From Thermogymnomonas acidicola JCM 13583 (GTDB taxonomy: Archaea; Thermoplasmatota; Thermoplasmata; Thermoplasmatales; Thermoplasmataceae): a stretch of 32,547 nucleotides of DNA. Both the position numbers and the translations under genes were made by a program. Within the stretch, counting starts at the first letter, position 1. Each line of letters begins with the position of its first letter. The notes below the pieces were generated by a model that worked only from the letters and a program-made list of their open reading frames with translations, was not told the origin of the DNA and did no database searches. The DNA lies in NCBI RefSeq assembly GCF_001316105.1, contig NZ_BBCP01000014.1:1-32547 (forward strand). The letters run 5' to 3'. Positions 19,518-28,601 of the stretch are shown in pieces.

Positions 19518-20852
19518 ATGGAAAGGCCCATCGATTATGCGCTGGCCATCAGGGACCTGGCCAGGAGGCACAACGCGCTCTTCAGGGATTCGATACCCCC
19601 CCTGATCGCGTCCGAGAACATCATGAGCCCACTGGCCATGGAGATGCTCCTCACGGACTTCGGTTTCAGGTACGCTGAGGGCTTGCCACACCACAGGTAC
19701 TACCAGGGCAACTTCTTCGTGGACCAGGTTGAGGACATGGTGACCGAGCTTGCGAAGAAGGTGTTCGGTTCCAAGCAGGCTGACCCGAGGCCCATATCTG
19801 GGACGAACGCGAACACGTCTGTGCTCTACGGCCTCACGCAGCCCGGAGATACAATAACCACACCCCCCCGCTTGAGGGAGGGGGGGGCACATAAGCGCAG
19901 CCAGGTTCGGCGCTGTTGGCCTCAGGGGGGGCCTCAACCCTGTCAACTATCCCTTCGATGTTGAGGAGATGAACATCGACATAGACGGCACGGCGAAGCT
20001 GCTCAGGGAGACGAGGCCGAAGCTGGTGCTCTTCGGGCAGTCCGTGTTCCTCTTCCCCCCCACTCCCCCCCTGAGGGAACTGAGGGACGTCTTCGAGGAG
20101 ATAGGCTGCACCGTCTGGTACGACGTGCCCATGTGCTGGGCCTGATAGCGGGCAAGCAGTTCCAGGACCCACTGAGGGAGGGGGCGCATATAGTGACAGG
20201 GAGCACCCACAAAACACTCCCTGGCCCCCCCCAGCACGGAATAATCCTGGGAAACGCGGATGAGGAGGTGTGGAAGGCGGTGCAGAGGGGCGTGTTCCCC
20301 CCCGGGACGCTGAGCAACCACCACCTGAACGCCATGGCTGCCCTCGGTGTGACGCTTGCGGAGGCCATGGAGTTTGGGGGGGAGAAGTACGCGGCGCAGG
20401 TTGTGAAGAATGCCAGGGCCATGGCAGAGGAGCTTGCTTCCCTTGGAATGAAGGTGCTCGGCGAGAAGAACGGCTACACGAGGTCACACACACTGGTGGT
20501 GGACGTCAGGGAGTACGGCGGTGGCCGCAAGGTGGCTGAACTGCTGGAACAGAGGAACATAATCCTCAACAAGAACATGCTCCCGTGGGACGACAGCAGG
20601 AAGTCCCAGAACCCCAGCGGGCTCAGGATAGGGAGCCAGGAGGTCACGAGGATAGGCTTCAGTGAGGACGACTGCAGGGAGGTGGCCAGGCTTATACACA
20701 GGGCAGTTGTGAAGGGGGGGGAGGAAAAGGAGAAGATAATACAGGAAGTAAGGGAGCTGAAGGACGCACACAGGGAGGTTAAGTACTGCTTCGGCAGGCT
20801 GGAGGCCTACAGGTACTTCGAGATAGCCGATCTTGGCGACTCAGGGCATTGA
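19518..20852 (+). CDS. glyA: Serine hydroxymethyltransferase (frameshifted)
   Basis: About 435 residues. Interconverts serine and glycine, passing a one-carbon unit to a pterin (methanopterin or folate type; not decided here). Seen: LIASENIMSP, EGLPHHRYYQGN, SGTNANTSVLYGL, GGGHISAARFGAVGLRG, WYDGAHVLGLIAG (PLP Asp), TGSTHKTLPGPPQHG with the Schiff-base Lys, RGVFPPGTLSNHHLNAMAAL, and SGLRIGSQEVTRIG. The family has single residues at PGPQHG, VFPG and EFGEKY, so C8, C7 and G7 tracts add one residue each. Frame breaks: two +2 tracts near 19862 and 19880, and a missing G near 20130 (GACGGTGCC as GACGTGCC). ATG 19518; a TTG lies two codons earlier. No clear TATA box; 19295-19517 holds no recognised gene. 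Confidence 0.95.
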
Positions 20853-21625
20853 CCTGACAATGCTCCGTCAATCACAATGTTTGCACCGGTTATGTAGGAG
20901 GCCCTATCAGAGATAAGGAAGGCCACGAGCTCCCCTACCTCCTCTGGCCTGCCGAGCCTGCCGGCGGGGGGGATCTGGGACACGATCTTCCTCACCTCTT
21001 CCTCTTCGCTCGTACCGTTCCTGAGGGCGCTGGCTTCCGCTATCCTTTTCACCCTCTCCGTCTCTATATAGCCCTGGGAAATGCTGTTAACCCTTATGCC
21101 CCCCCGCGTGAGAACTCAAGCGATTGTACCTTTGAGAGGGCCACCACGGCTGACCTGAGGGATGACGATATGGAGAAGCCTCAAGTGCCTGCTTCACCGT
21201 CATGGATGTGACGTAGACGATGGAGCCGCCGCGGCCCCCCCAGTTCAGCCTGGCAAAGTCCCTCGAAAGGGTCACGCTGGCGGAGATGAACATGGATATG
21301 CTCTCGTCCCAGTCCGCATCGCTCAGTTCCATGAAGGGTGCGACCCTGGGGTCCCCCCCGTAGTTCACCACCAGGCGTCCACATGCCCAGACCACTGGGC
21401 AGCCTTTGCAACTATTCCCCCCCTCACGTCCTCCCTCTTCCTTAGGTCCGCCCTCAGCGGCATCACGTCCCTGCCCGATGGATCGATCTCCCTGGCGGCA
21501 GAGTATATCCTATCGCTCGATGATGCTATGAGCACCCTGTACCCGGATGAGACGAGTACCCTGGCTATACCCTTTCCGATACCAGAACTGGCAGCGGTGA
21601 CAACTGCGCACTTCCCTTCCGACAT
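20807..21625 (-). CDS. Short-chain dehydrogenase/reductase (frameshifted)
   Basis: About 268 residues. Classical SDR: N-terminal VVTAASSGIGKGIA (TGxxxGxG cofactor loop; Ala in place of the usual Gly at the second position), LVVNYGDPR (NNAG-like strand), IVYVTSM with the catalytic Ser region, FSRGGIRVNSISQGYIET after the catalytic segment, and GRPEEVGELVAFLISDRASYITGANIVIDGAL at the end. The Y-x-x-x-K motif is not obvious: the restored FSISSSLRSAVVALSK has Ser where Tyr is expected, so the catalytic residue may be altered. Breaks: missing C near 21374, missing G near 21179, and a +2 tract near 21100. The last codons overlap glyA by 46 bp on the other strand. Substrate unknown. Confidence 0.87.
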
Positions 21626-21831
21626 TCCATACCCCCCCCTGCGTGCCCAGGGGGGGTGAAGCCCCCCCTGTATGCCCTGAGGGCTACCCCCCCATGGCCT
21701 GAAGGCACGTGTCAATCTGCAGGGAAAGTAATAACTTTTCCAAATGCTTGGGCATACCGGTTCAGCCTCCCTGGTTTCGTGCGTGTTGCGCTGGACTGGC
21801 TGGGAAGCCACCGGAGCCGGGTGTGTGCAGG

Positions 21832-22633
21832 TCAGATGATCACCGTCTCCATGCCCAGTTCATCTGCAACGGCGCTCACGATGGCCTTGCCCTCGGACTT
21901 CACGCCCTTTCTGTCCACCAGTATGCCCCCCCTGCATCCGGGTGTCTTCCTTATGGCCTCCAGTATGCCGCTCCTGTCCGTAACCGCAAGGCTGTGCTTC
22001 GATACCATGTGGCCCACCGGTATGCCGTTCTCAACCGCGTACTCCGTTATCTTGGGCATGTAGTGGCCCCCCCCGCCAACCCCCCCTATGAAGGTTGGCC
22101 CGGAGCACTGGTGGGCGCTCTCCACAGCCCTGAGGACTGCATCGAGCACCTCCGGCCTGTGCCAGTCCTCCGGTGTGGTGCCTATCTCAATGTAGAAGTT
22201 CGGCGTCTCCATGTAAGGGCCATGGTGTGTGGCCTCAAACGTTATCTCGTACCCGTTACCGCTGTAAGCCTCCCTCAACTCCTTCAGGGTCGGCAGCATG
22301 TAGCCGGGGTCGCTCACGCTCACGGTCCTCTCCCTCCCGCCAAGGTCAGCCGGCCCAAAGTTTCCCGTGGGATGCACGGTGAGGGATTTTATCTGTGCTG
22401 ATGAGCTGTGCCTGGACAGGAACACCACGTCCTTGAAGGCCTCGCCCGAGAGCCTCGGGTCCTTATCCACGTTGTCGCAGTATATGTGCCGCCTTTCCAC
22501 CAGCATGTAAACAAAGGAACTGTCAGCGTAAAGGCCATCGCCCACCTCCTCAGGCCCCCCTCGCCTCAACGAAGTGCCTGAACATGGTGAGGCTTGCGTC
22601 ATCCTCCTTGGAACCCACTATGAGGCGCCTCAT
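21832..22633 (-). CDS. dtdA: Archaeal D-aminoacyl-tRNA deacylase (one frameshift)
   Basis: About 266 residues of the archaeal/plant DTD2 (GEK1) type, a zinc-dependent enzyme that removes D-amino acids from tRNA. Characteristic blocks: VFLSRHSSSAQIKSLTVHPTGNFG, EATHHGPYMETPNFYIEIGTTPEDW, SGPTFIGGVGGGGHYMPK and GHMVSKHSL. The N-terminal 25 residues (from MRRLIVGSKEDD) are in another frame because G5 is read as G6 near 22554 (VEARGPEEVGDG restored). The ATG at 22633 has a TATA box about 30 nt upstream that lies inside the 3' end of the neighbouring gene, only 8 bp away. Confidence 0.93.
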
Positions 22634-22641
22634 TCCGGAAC

Positions 22642-23103
22642 TCAATACGATGTCTCTATTAAATCATGGTACAGGTGTTCGGCCTTGGCCTTTACCTTCC
22701 TCCTGTCAGATAGCATGCCTTCCAGCAGGCGCCTAAGGCCGGGGGGGTCGCTCACCTTCCCCCCACAGCTTCGGAGATGCCCCTGAGTGATTCCTCCTCC
22801 AGCTTCGATATGAAGAGCAAAGTGTCCCTCAGGCTGTTAGGGTCCACATCCCCCATGGCCAGGTGTTCTGTAGAGCCTATCTCCTTTATCTCCCTCCTTA
22901 TCTCTCCCTGTGCTCCTCACCGCTCTCGATTCCCCCCCTGAGGAACCTTATGGTGTTCTCCCGGCTCTGAATGAAGGCGTCCAGGAACATGATGATGTTG
23001 GAGAGGCTGCTCCTGTCCCTCAGCTCCATCATCTGGCCCAGGATGCCCTCCTCGTTCCTTATGATCGAGTCTATCACCCCCCCACGGTCTTCCCCCCTCT
23101 CAT
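22642..23103 (-). CDS. Small helical protein of unknown function (frameshifted)
   Basis: I do not recognise this protein. Repairing the tracts gives about 150 residues starting MRGEDRGVIDSIIRNEEGIL and ending KAEHLYHDLIETSY. It is almost wholly alpha-helical by pattern, charged, with short heptad-like stretches (LGQMMELRDRSSLSNIIMFL; LRDTLLFISKLEEESLRGI), so a four-helix bundle or coiled coil is likely. No Cys, no membrane segment, no metal-binding motif. Breaks: tracts near 23091 and 23077, a lost base near 22903 and G4 to G6 near 22760. ATG 23103 is chosen from the TATA box 29 nt upstream; an upstream in-frame ATG at 23149 is possible. It ends 8 bp before dtdA and lies divergent to valS. 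Confidence 0.6.
22658..22663 (-). promoter_or_regulatory. TATA box of dtdA
   Basis: TTTAAT on the minus strand about 30 nt before the ATG at 22633, inside the end of the upstream gene. Confidence 0.5.
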
Positions 23104-23125
23104 ATACCTTAAGTATTCCCGCTTG

Positions 23126-23132
23126 AGATAAA
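23126..23132 (-). promoter_or_regulatory. TATA box of the small helical protein gene
   Basis: TTTATCT on the minus strand, 29 nt before the ATG at 23103. Confidence 0.5.
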
Positions 23133-23173
23133 TATGTAAGCATTTCCATCCCGGCATATACGGGATCAAAAGG

Positions 23174-23180
23174 TTATCTA
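23174..23180 (+). promoter_or_regulatory. TATA box of valS
   Basis: TTATCTA, 30 nt before the ATG at 23204. Confidence 0.5.
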
Positions 23181-23203
23181 CAAGTTGAAAATAACAACTG
23201 GAG

Positions 23204-25623
23204 ATGGAACTTGACATCAGAGGCATGGAAGAGAGCGTGAAAAGGCTATGGGATGACCTGAACCTGTACTCATTCAAATACGACGGAGGCAGCAGGGAAC
23301 AGTACTTCACGATAGATACGCCCCCCCCGCCGACCATATCTGGAAAGATGCACATGGGCCATGCCTTTTCTTACCCGCACCAGGACTTCATCGCAAGGTA
23401 CAAGAGGATGAGGGGGTACCGCGTGTTCTAGCCCCCCTGGGGGGGTTTCGATGACAACGGCTTGCCGACGGAGAGGTACGCGGAGAAGGAGCTTGGGGGG
23501 GTGAAGGCGGAGAACATGGAACTGGGCGAGTTCATCAGGGCATGCCAGGATGTGGCAAGGAAGGCCGAGAGCGAGCTCCTCAGGACATGGAAGGACATAG
23601 GCATAAGCGCGGACTTCAGCGACTTCTACACCACATCATCGAACTACAGCAAGAGGATATCGCAGAGGATGTTCATAGACCTCTACAGGAAGGGCAGGGC
23701 TTACAGGACTGCAGCGCCGAGCATCAGGTGCCCGACTTGCAAGACGGCAATATCGCAGATCGAGATGAAGGACCAGGAGATGAGCACAGACTTTGTGTAC
23801 ATCGAGTTCGGAGTTGTCGGTGGCGGGTCAATAACGATAGCAACGACCAGGCCGGAGATGCTCGGTGCGTGCATAGCTGTCCTGGTGAACCCCCCCGAGG
23901 ACGAAAGGTACAGGCCCTACAGGGAAAGGAGGTGACCGTACCCATATACGGCCAGAGGGTCAGGATAATCCCGCACCCATACGTGGACCCGGCAAAGGGC
24001 ACGGGTGCGGAGATGCTCTGCACCTTCGGGGGGGACCAGAACGACCTCCAGATATGGAGGGAGCTCAGGATGGATGCGAGGATCATAATAGATGACAGTG
24101 GCAAGATGAACTCCATGGCTGGCCCCCCCTGGCCGGAATGAGCATCCAGGACGCGAGGAAGAGGGCCATCGAGATCCTAAGCTCAAGCGGCTGGTGGAGA
24201 AGGTTGAGAGGATCAAGCATTCCGTGAACACGCACGAGAGGTGCAACACGCCCATTGAAATAACAATAAGCACGCAGTGGTTTGTGAGGTACCTGGACCT
24301 CAGGGACGAATTCCTTAGAAGGGGGGGGAGTGAGGTGAACTGGATCCCGGAGCACATGAGGTCTAGGTACGAGAACTGGATAAACGGCCTGAGGTGGGAC
24401 TGGTGCATATCAAGGCAGAGGTACTTCGGCGTCCCGTTTCCCGTGTGGTACTGCAGGTCCTGCGGCGAGGTAAAGCTGGCCGACCCTTCTGAACTCCCGG
24501 TGGACCCGAGGGTGCAGCCGCCGAAGGGCAGGTGCGAGAAGTGCGGCTCGGACCAGTTCGAGCCCGAGAGGGACGTCATGGACACCTGGGCGACCTCCTC
24601 TCTAACCCAAGGATAGCCCTGACCAGGTACGGCGCCTTCGAGAGCCTCTACCCGATGGACATACGCTTCCAGGGACACGACATAATATCCTTCTGGGCCT
24701 TCACCACAATAGCGAGGTCACACATACACGACGGCAAGATACCTTGGAAGAACCTGTTCATCAGCGGCAACGTCTACGACCCTTACGGGCAGAAGATGAG
24801 CAAGAGCAAGGGGGGGAACATAGTGGAGCCGTCAAGCGTAATAGAGAAGTACGGTGCCGATGCCCTGAGATACTGGGCATCGACAACACAGCCCGGGGGG
24901 GAGGACATAAAGATAAGGGAGCAGGACTTCGTGAGGGGGGGCAGGAGGACTGTGATCAAGATTTACAATGCCTCCAGGCTCGTCCACATGCTCTCCGATG
25001 GAGCAGGGCAGCACTGGGACGGTGTCCCGAGGCTCCCGGAGAGCCGCTGGATCCTCTCGAAGATCCAGGGGGGGCTGATAGTGGAGGCTACCGGTGAAAT
25101 GGACCAGTACCAGGTGTCTAAGGCAAGGGCCAGTGTGGACAACTTCTTCTGGAACACCTTCTGCGACAACTACCTGGAGATGGCGAAGGCCAGGGCATCA
25201 CGCTGCAGGGAGACCGGCGACACTCAGGGTGCCAGCGAGACGGCCGCTGTTGCTTCCCTGTCACTCCTGACGCTCCTGAAGATGTACGCTCCCTTCCTCC
25301 CGTTCATAACGGAGAGCGTCTACCAGGAGTTCAGGCTGGGAGGGGAGAAGAGCATCCACCTGGAGAGGTGGCCCTCAGAGGACTCGCAGTACAGGGACGC
25401 GGAGTACGAGAGGATGGGCGACAGGGCTGTGGATATCATGGCCGCTGTGAGGGCCCTTCGCTCAAAGAACAACCAGCCACTGTCTGTCCCAATACCCAGG
25501 CTCAGGGTGAGGGCCGACCCGGAGACCGTTTCCAGGTTCGGTGAGATAATAAGGCTGACCATGAAGATAGGTGAAATGGTCACGGAGGAGGGCCAGGACG
25601 TGGCCGTGGAGGTAATCGCCTGA
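23204..25623 (+). CDS. valS: Valyl-tRNA synthetase (multiple frameshifts and one in-frame stop)
   Basis: About 800 residues. Class I synthetase charging tRNA-Val. Blocks: TPPPPTISGKMHMGHAFS (HIGH motif as HMGH), WGFDDNGLPTERY, the editing domain with TIATTRPEMLG, WFVRYLDLRDEF, RWDWCISRQRYFGVPFPVWY, a zinc knuckle pair (CRSCGEV, CEKCGSD), DVMDTWATSSL, DIRFQGHDIISFWAF, and GQKMSKSKGGNIVEPS (KMSKS). The C-terminal anticodon-binding part (VDNFFWNTFCDNYLE, YAPFLPFITESVYQ) is complete. Damage: TAG at 23429-23431 where Tyr is conserved (VF-Y-PWGFDDNG), a lost G near 23915, C5 to C7 near 24123, a lost A near 24180, a lost C near 24606. The TDPPPP and SKGGN doublings lie on C8 and G7 tracts. Confidence 0.95.
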
Positions 25624-25715
25624 GTCCCAGTCCCCAAATGTTTCATAGGAAATGGAAATCAGACATAATTTGTTTCCATATTCCGTTCCTGTGTGAACCC
25701 TGTTCGACATTCCGC

Positions 25716-25731
25716 AGATAAGTTTTATATA
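25716..25731 (+). promoter_or_regulatory. Promoter region of the APC permease
   Basis: AGATAAG followed by TTTTATATA. The first element is 27 nt from the ATG at 25743, while the better TATA sequence is only 19-20 nt away. Either the start is a downstream GTG (25770) or the weaker element is used. Confidence 0.45.
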
Positions 25732-25742
25732 GATCTATCCTG

Positions 25743-27421
25743 ATGGATCCGGAAAGGCATAACAACAGGGTGCTTCAAGTGGAAACACGCAGCGAGATCA
25801 GGCAGGGAGAGTACAGGAAAGAGATAGGCGTATTCGGTGCGACTTTCTTCGGCGCAAGCGCCATACTCGGGTCCGCTATCCTCTTCATTCCCGTCACGGT
25901 CCTTTCGGCAGCCGGCCCTGAGGGCATTGTGGCCTGGGTCATAGGCGCCGTAATGATGCTCGTCATAGGCCTCATATACACGGAGCTGGGCACCATAATG
26001 CCCAGGACAGGCGGCGTAGGCACATATCCGCAGGTATCTAATGGCCCACTTACCGGCATATTCAACGGCTGGGGGGGCGCCTTCCTCGGCTACGTGCTCG
26101 CGCCCGTCTCAGAGGTCGTTGCGATGGTGGAATACCTGAGCTTCTTCTTCCCCCGTCCTCTACAACCTGAAGACCAGCCAGCTCACAATATACGGCGAGC
26201 TCTTGACCATACTCATAGTCTTTCTCTTCTTCCTGGGCAACTACTTCGGTGTCAGGTACCTGAACCAGGCCAATTCATTCCTCACGTGGCTGAAGCTCCT
26301 GTCCCTGGCATTCATAGGGGGGGTTTTCTTCCTGGCCCTGTACTTCCACCCCCCCTCCAACTTCACTGCCCTCCTGGGGGGCTTCGCTCCCTACGGGGGG
26401 CTCCGGCCTCCTTTTCGCCGTTGCGACGACCGTCTATGCGTATGCAGGCTTCAGGCAGCCCGTTGACTATGCTGAAGAGGTCAAGGACCACAAGAGGACG
26501 ATACCGATAGCAATAAGCCTGTCAATAATAGTGTCGTTCATCCTTTACACGCTCCTCTCCGTTGATTTCATTGGCTCCGTGAACTGGAGCTACCTTGGCA
26601 TAAGCCGGGCGACTGGGCCTCGCTGTCCAGCCTGACATTCCCGCTGCCAGCCATGGCGTTCGGTGTGGGCCTGGCGGTGATGGCATATTTCATATTCTTC
26701 ACGTCCATACACTCCTCCGCATCCTCCTCGCTGATATACAGTGGAGGGGCTGCGAGGGTCCTGGCCAACATATCTGAGAACAGGTACCTGCCACCGTTCT
26801 TCGCGAGGCTCGGGAAGAGGGGGGGCGTCCCTTACTACTCTGTCATAGCCGTGCTGCTGATAAGCGCCTTCTACACTTTCCTGGTCCCTGTGTTCATAAG
26901 TGTGGCCCTGGTGTTCGTGGACGCTTCACTTGTTTCCTACGGACCGGCGGCTGTGAGCCTCATGGTCTTCAGGAGGCACGTGAAGGCGCCCGGGGGGGAC
27001 AGTTTCAGGCTGCCCGCCGCCCAGGTGCTGGCCCCCATAGGGTTCGTCGTGGGCAGCTACCTCCTCTACTGGACTGGCTTCAAGTACCTGATAATAGCCA
27101 TACCCTCAGTGCTTGTGGGTGCGCTCCTCTTCATATACCATGCCAGGAAAACAAAGGTGGACGCCGAGGACATCAGGGGGGGAGGCATATGGTACCCGGT
27201 ATACCTGGCAGCGATCCTTGCCCTCTCGTACTTCCTCAGCATCAGCCCGGGACCATCCAACCTCGGTGGCATAGACGTTGTGCCATTCCCCCCCTACAAT
27301 ATAATAGTTTTCACAGCGGTTGTGCTGGTCTTTTACGCAGTGGGCGTCATCAGCGGCAACGCATACATGGCGAAGAAGGGCATAAGGGCTGAGGGGCCCC
27401 CCCGTCCACATGAAGGGCTAA
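25743..27421 (+). CDS. APC-superfamily amino acid permease (frameshifted)
   Basis: About 560 residues with around 12 membrane segments. The first segment, FGATFFGASAILGSAILFIP, has the glycine-rich unwound helix of APC amino acid/polyamine transporters, followed by LIYTELGTIMPRTGGVGTYPQ (conserved E and PxxGG). Others: VEYLSFFFPVLYNL, VATTVYAYAGFRQPVDYAEEV (helix 6 region) and IPIAISLSIIVSF. Breaks: C4 to C5 near 26152, G5 to G6 near 26394, a lost A near 26608, and a C tract near 27396, after which the restored end is VHMKG with a TAA at 27419. Substrate unknown, probably an amino acid. Ends 12 bp from the convergent deacetylase stop. Confidence 0.88.
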
Positions 27422-27433
27422 CGGCCAGCGCTC

Positions 27434-28327
27434 TCAGAGGCGCGGCAGCACCCTTTCGATCCAGAACCTCGCTATTTCATCCCTCCTCGCGATCCAGACG
27501 CCCTGCTTTCCCTTCACGTAGTCCAGGAATGAGGACAGGGCCTTTATCCTGCCGGGCCTGCCCGTTATCCTCACGTGGAAGGCCGCACTCATCATCTTTG
27601 GCCTCTCCTTTGATTCCTCGTACAGGGTGTCGAAGGTATCGATGAGGTACCTGAGGAACGCGTCGGAGTTATCGAACCTGTTCATGGGATAGAGGAAGTG
27701 GAAGTCGTTGGCGTCAGGCGTGTACGGCACTATGATGAGCCTACTCCCGGCAGGCCGGTATGGGATGTCATCGTCATAGGCATCCGAATCGTAGATGAAG
27801 TTCTCGAACCTCGAAAGAAGTTTGAGTGTCCTCTCACTTGGTTCCCTGGCATAGAAACCTACCGGTCTCTGGCCCGTTAGCCCCCCCTCGATGGCCTCTA
27901 TGGACTTCCTTATCTCCTCCAGCTCCTGCTCCTCGCTCATCCTGAACAGCTCCGTCCAGGTGTAGCCGTGGTCGCATATCTCGTGCCCGGCCTGCACTAT
28001 GGCCTCTGTTGCCTCCGGATTCAGCTCCAGTGCCCTGGCCACGGCAAAGAACGTAGCCCTTACCCTGTGCCTTGAGAGGGTGTCAAGGACCCTCCATATC
28101 CCTACCCTCTGGGCATATGCATATGCAGATGCCAGGCCAACGTCCTCGGCCTCTATGTCCACAGGCGGGAACTCGCCGATCCCCCCCTCCACCATGCCGT
28201 CCTTGCTCATGGAGTGCTCGCCGCCCTCCTCGAAGTTCACAACAATCGAGAGAGCCAGGGTGCTGTTCCCGGGCCACCTGAACTCGGGAGGGTGCCTTCC
28301 GTAACCCACATAGTCTATGGAGTTCAT
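27434..28327 (-). CDS. Polysaccharide deacetylase-family (CE4), PuuE/PgdA-like
   Basis: Complete 297-residue NodB-type hydrolase without frameshift. The N-terminus YGRHPPEFRWPGNSTLALSI and IVVNFEEGGEHS match the PuuE allantoinase / Helicobacter PgdA subgroup of CE4 closely. Later blocks: RATFFAVARALELNP, VQAGHEICDHGYTW (H...DHGY; the metal His set), GFYAREPSERTLKLL, YDSDAYDDDIPY. Members hydrolyse N-acyl or cyclic amide bonds; PuuE acts on allantoin, PgdA on peptidoglycan. The start ATG at 28327 has a TATA box exactly at the expected place; an in-frame ATG at 28384 lies upstream of that box. No purine-degradation genes are nearby to support allantoinase. Confidence 0.88.
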   Translation of the reverse strand: MNSIDYVGYGRHPPEFRWPGNSTLALSIVVNFEEGGEHSMSKDGMVEGGIGEFPPVDIEAEDVGLASAYAYAQRVGIWRVLDTLSRHRVRATFFAVARALELNPEATEAIVQAGHEICDHGYTWTELFRMSEEQELEEIRKSIEAIEGGLTGQRPVGFYAREPSERTLKLLSRFENFIYDSDAYDDDIPYRPAGSRLIIVPYTPDANDFHFLYPMNRFDNSDAFLRYLIDTFDTLYEESKERPKMMSAAFHVRITGRPGRIKALSSFLDYVKGKQGVWIARRDEIARFWIERVLPRL

Positions 28328-28349
28328 GCTGAGAGAGTCTGGAGGAATG

Positions 28350-28355
28350 GATAAA
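28350..28355 (-). promoter_or_regulatory. TATA box of the deacetylase gene
   Basis: TTTATC on the minus strand, 28 nt before the ATG at 28327. Confidence 0.6.
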
Positions 28356-28408
28356 TGATGGCTTCCATGCCCTGCCCGCAGCACACGATTTGCACGGAGC
28401 CGATACCC

Positions 28409-28431
28409 GTGCTCTGCCCCCCCCAGAGCAC
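28409..28431. repeat. Perfect 8-bp inverted repeat with all-C loop
   Basis: GTGCTCTG, seven C, then CAGAGCAC. It lies in the 355-bp gap between the deacetylase and the KaiC-like gene, upstream of the sRNA promoter. It could be an operator-like palindrome or an RNA hairpin. The loop is one of the over-long C tracts. Between here and 28538 are four further G7 tracts and no gene. Confidence 0.6.
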
Positions 28432-28538
28432 AGTGGCCAGGGTTGGGGGGGCCAGGTGAATCACGCGGCTGTATCTGTCACGTGGGTGCCAGTGGGGGGG
28501 CATGCCCTAGGGAGGGGGGGTGCAGGGGGGGCAACAGG

Positions 28539-28545
28539 TTTATAA
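28539..28545 (+). promoter_or_regulatory. TATA box of the C/D box sRNA transcript
   Basis: TTTATAA in a G+C-rich stretch, on the strand of the sRNA. It predicts transcription from about 28566, just before the hairpin at 28574 and 36 nt before the sRNA terminal stem. Confidence 0.6.
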
Positions 28546-28573
28546 CATGCCCAGCCATTGGAAGAGGCAGAGA

Positions 28574-28596
28574 CCGGCAGAAGTTATGTTCTCCGG
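28574..28596 (+). ncRNA. Hairpin in the predicted 5' leader of the sRNA
   Basis: CCGG-C-AGAA, loop GTTATG, TTCT-CCGG: an 8-bp helix with one bulged C. It starts a few nt after the predicted transcription start and ends 5 nt before the sRNA stem. It may be a processing or protective element; function unknown. Confidence 0.45.
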
Positions 28597-28601
28597 CCAG
28601 C

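Noticed and set aside
23429-23431. TAG as pyrrolysine codon in ValRS
   Set aside because: The position is a conserved Tyr in a catalytic-domain block and the codon is flanked by inflated C and G runs; an error is much simpler.
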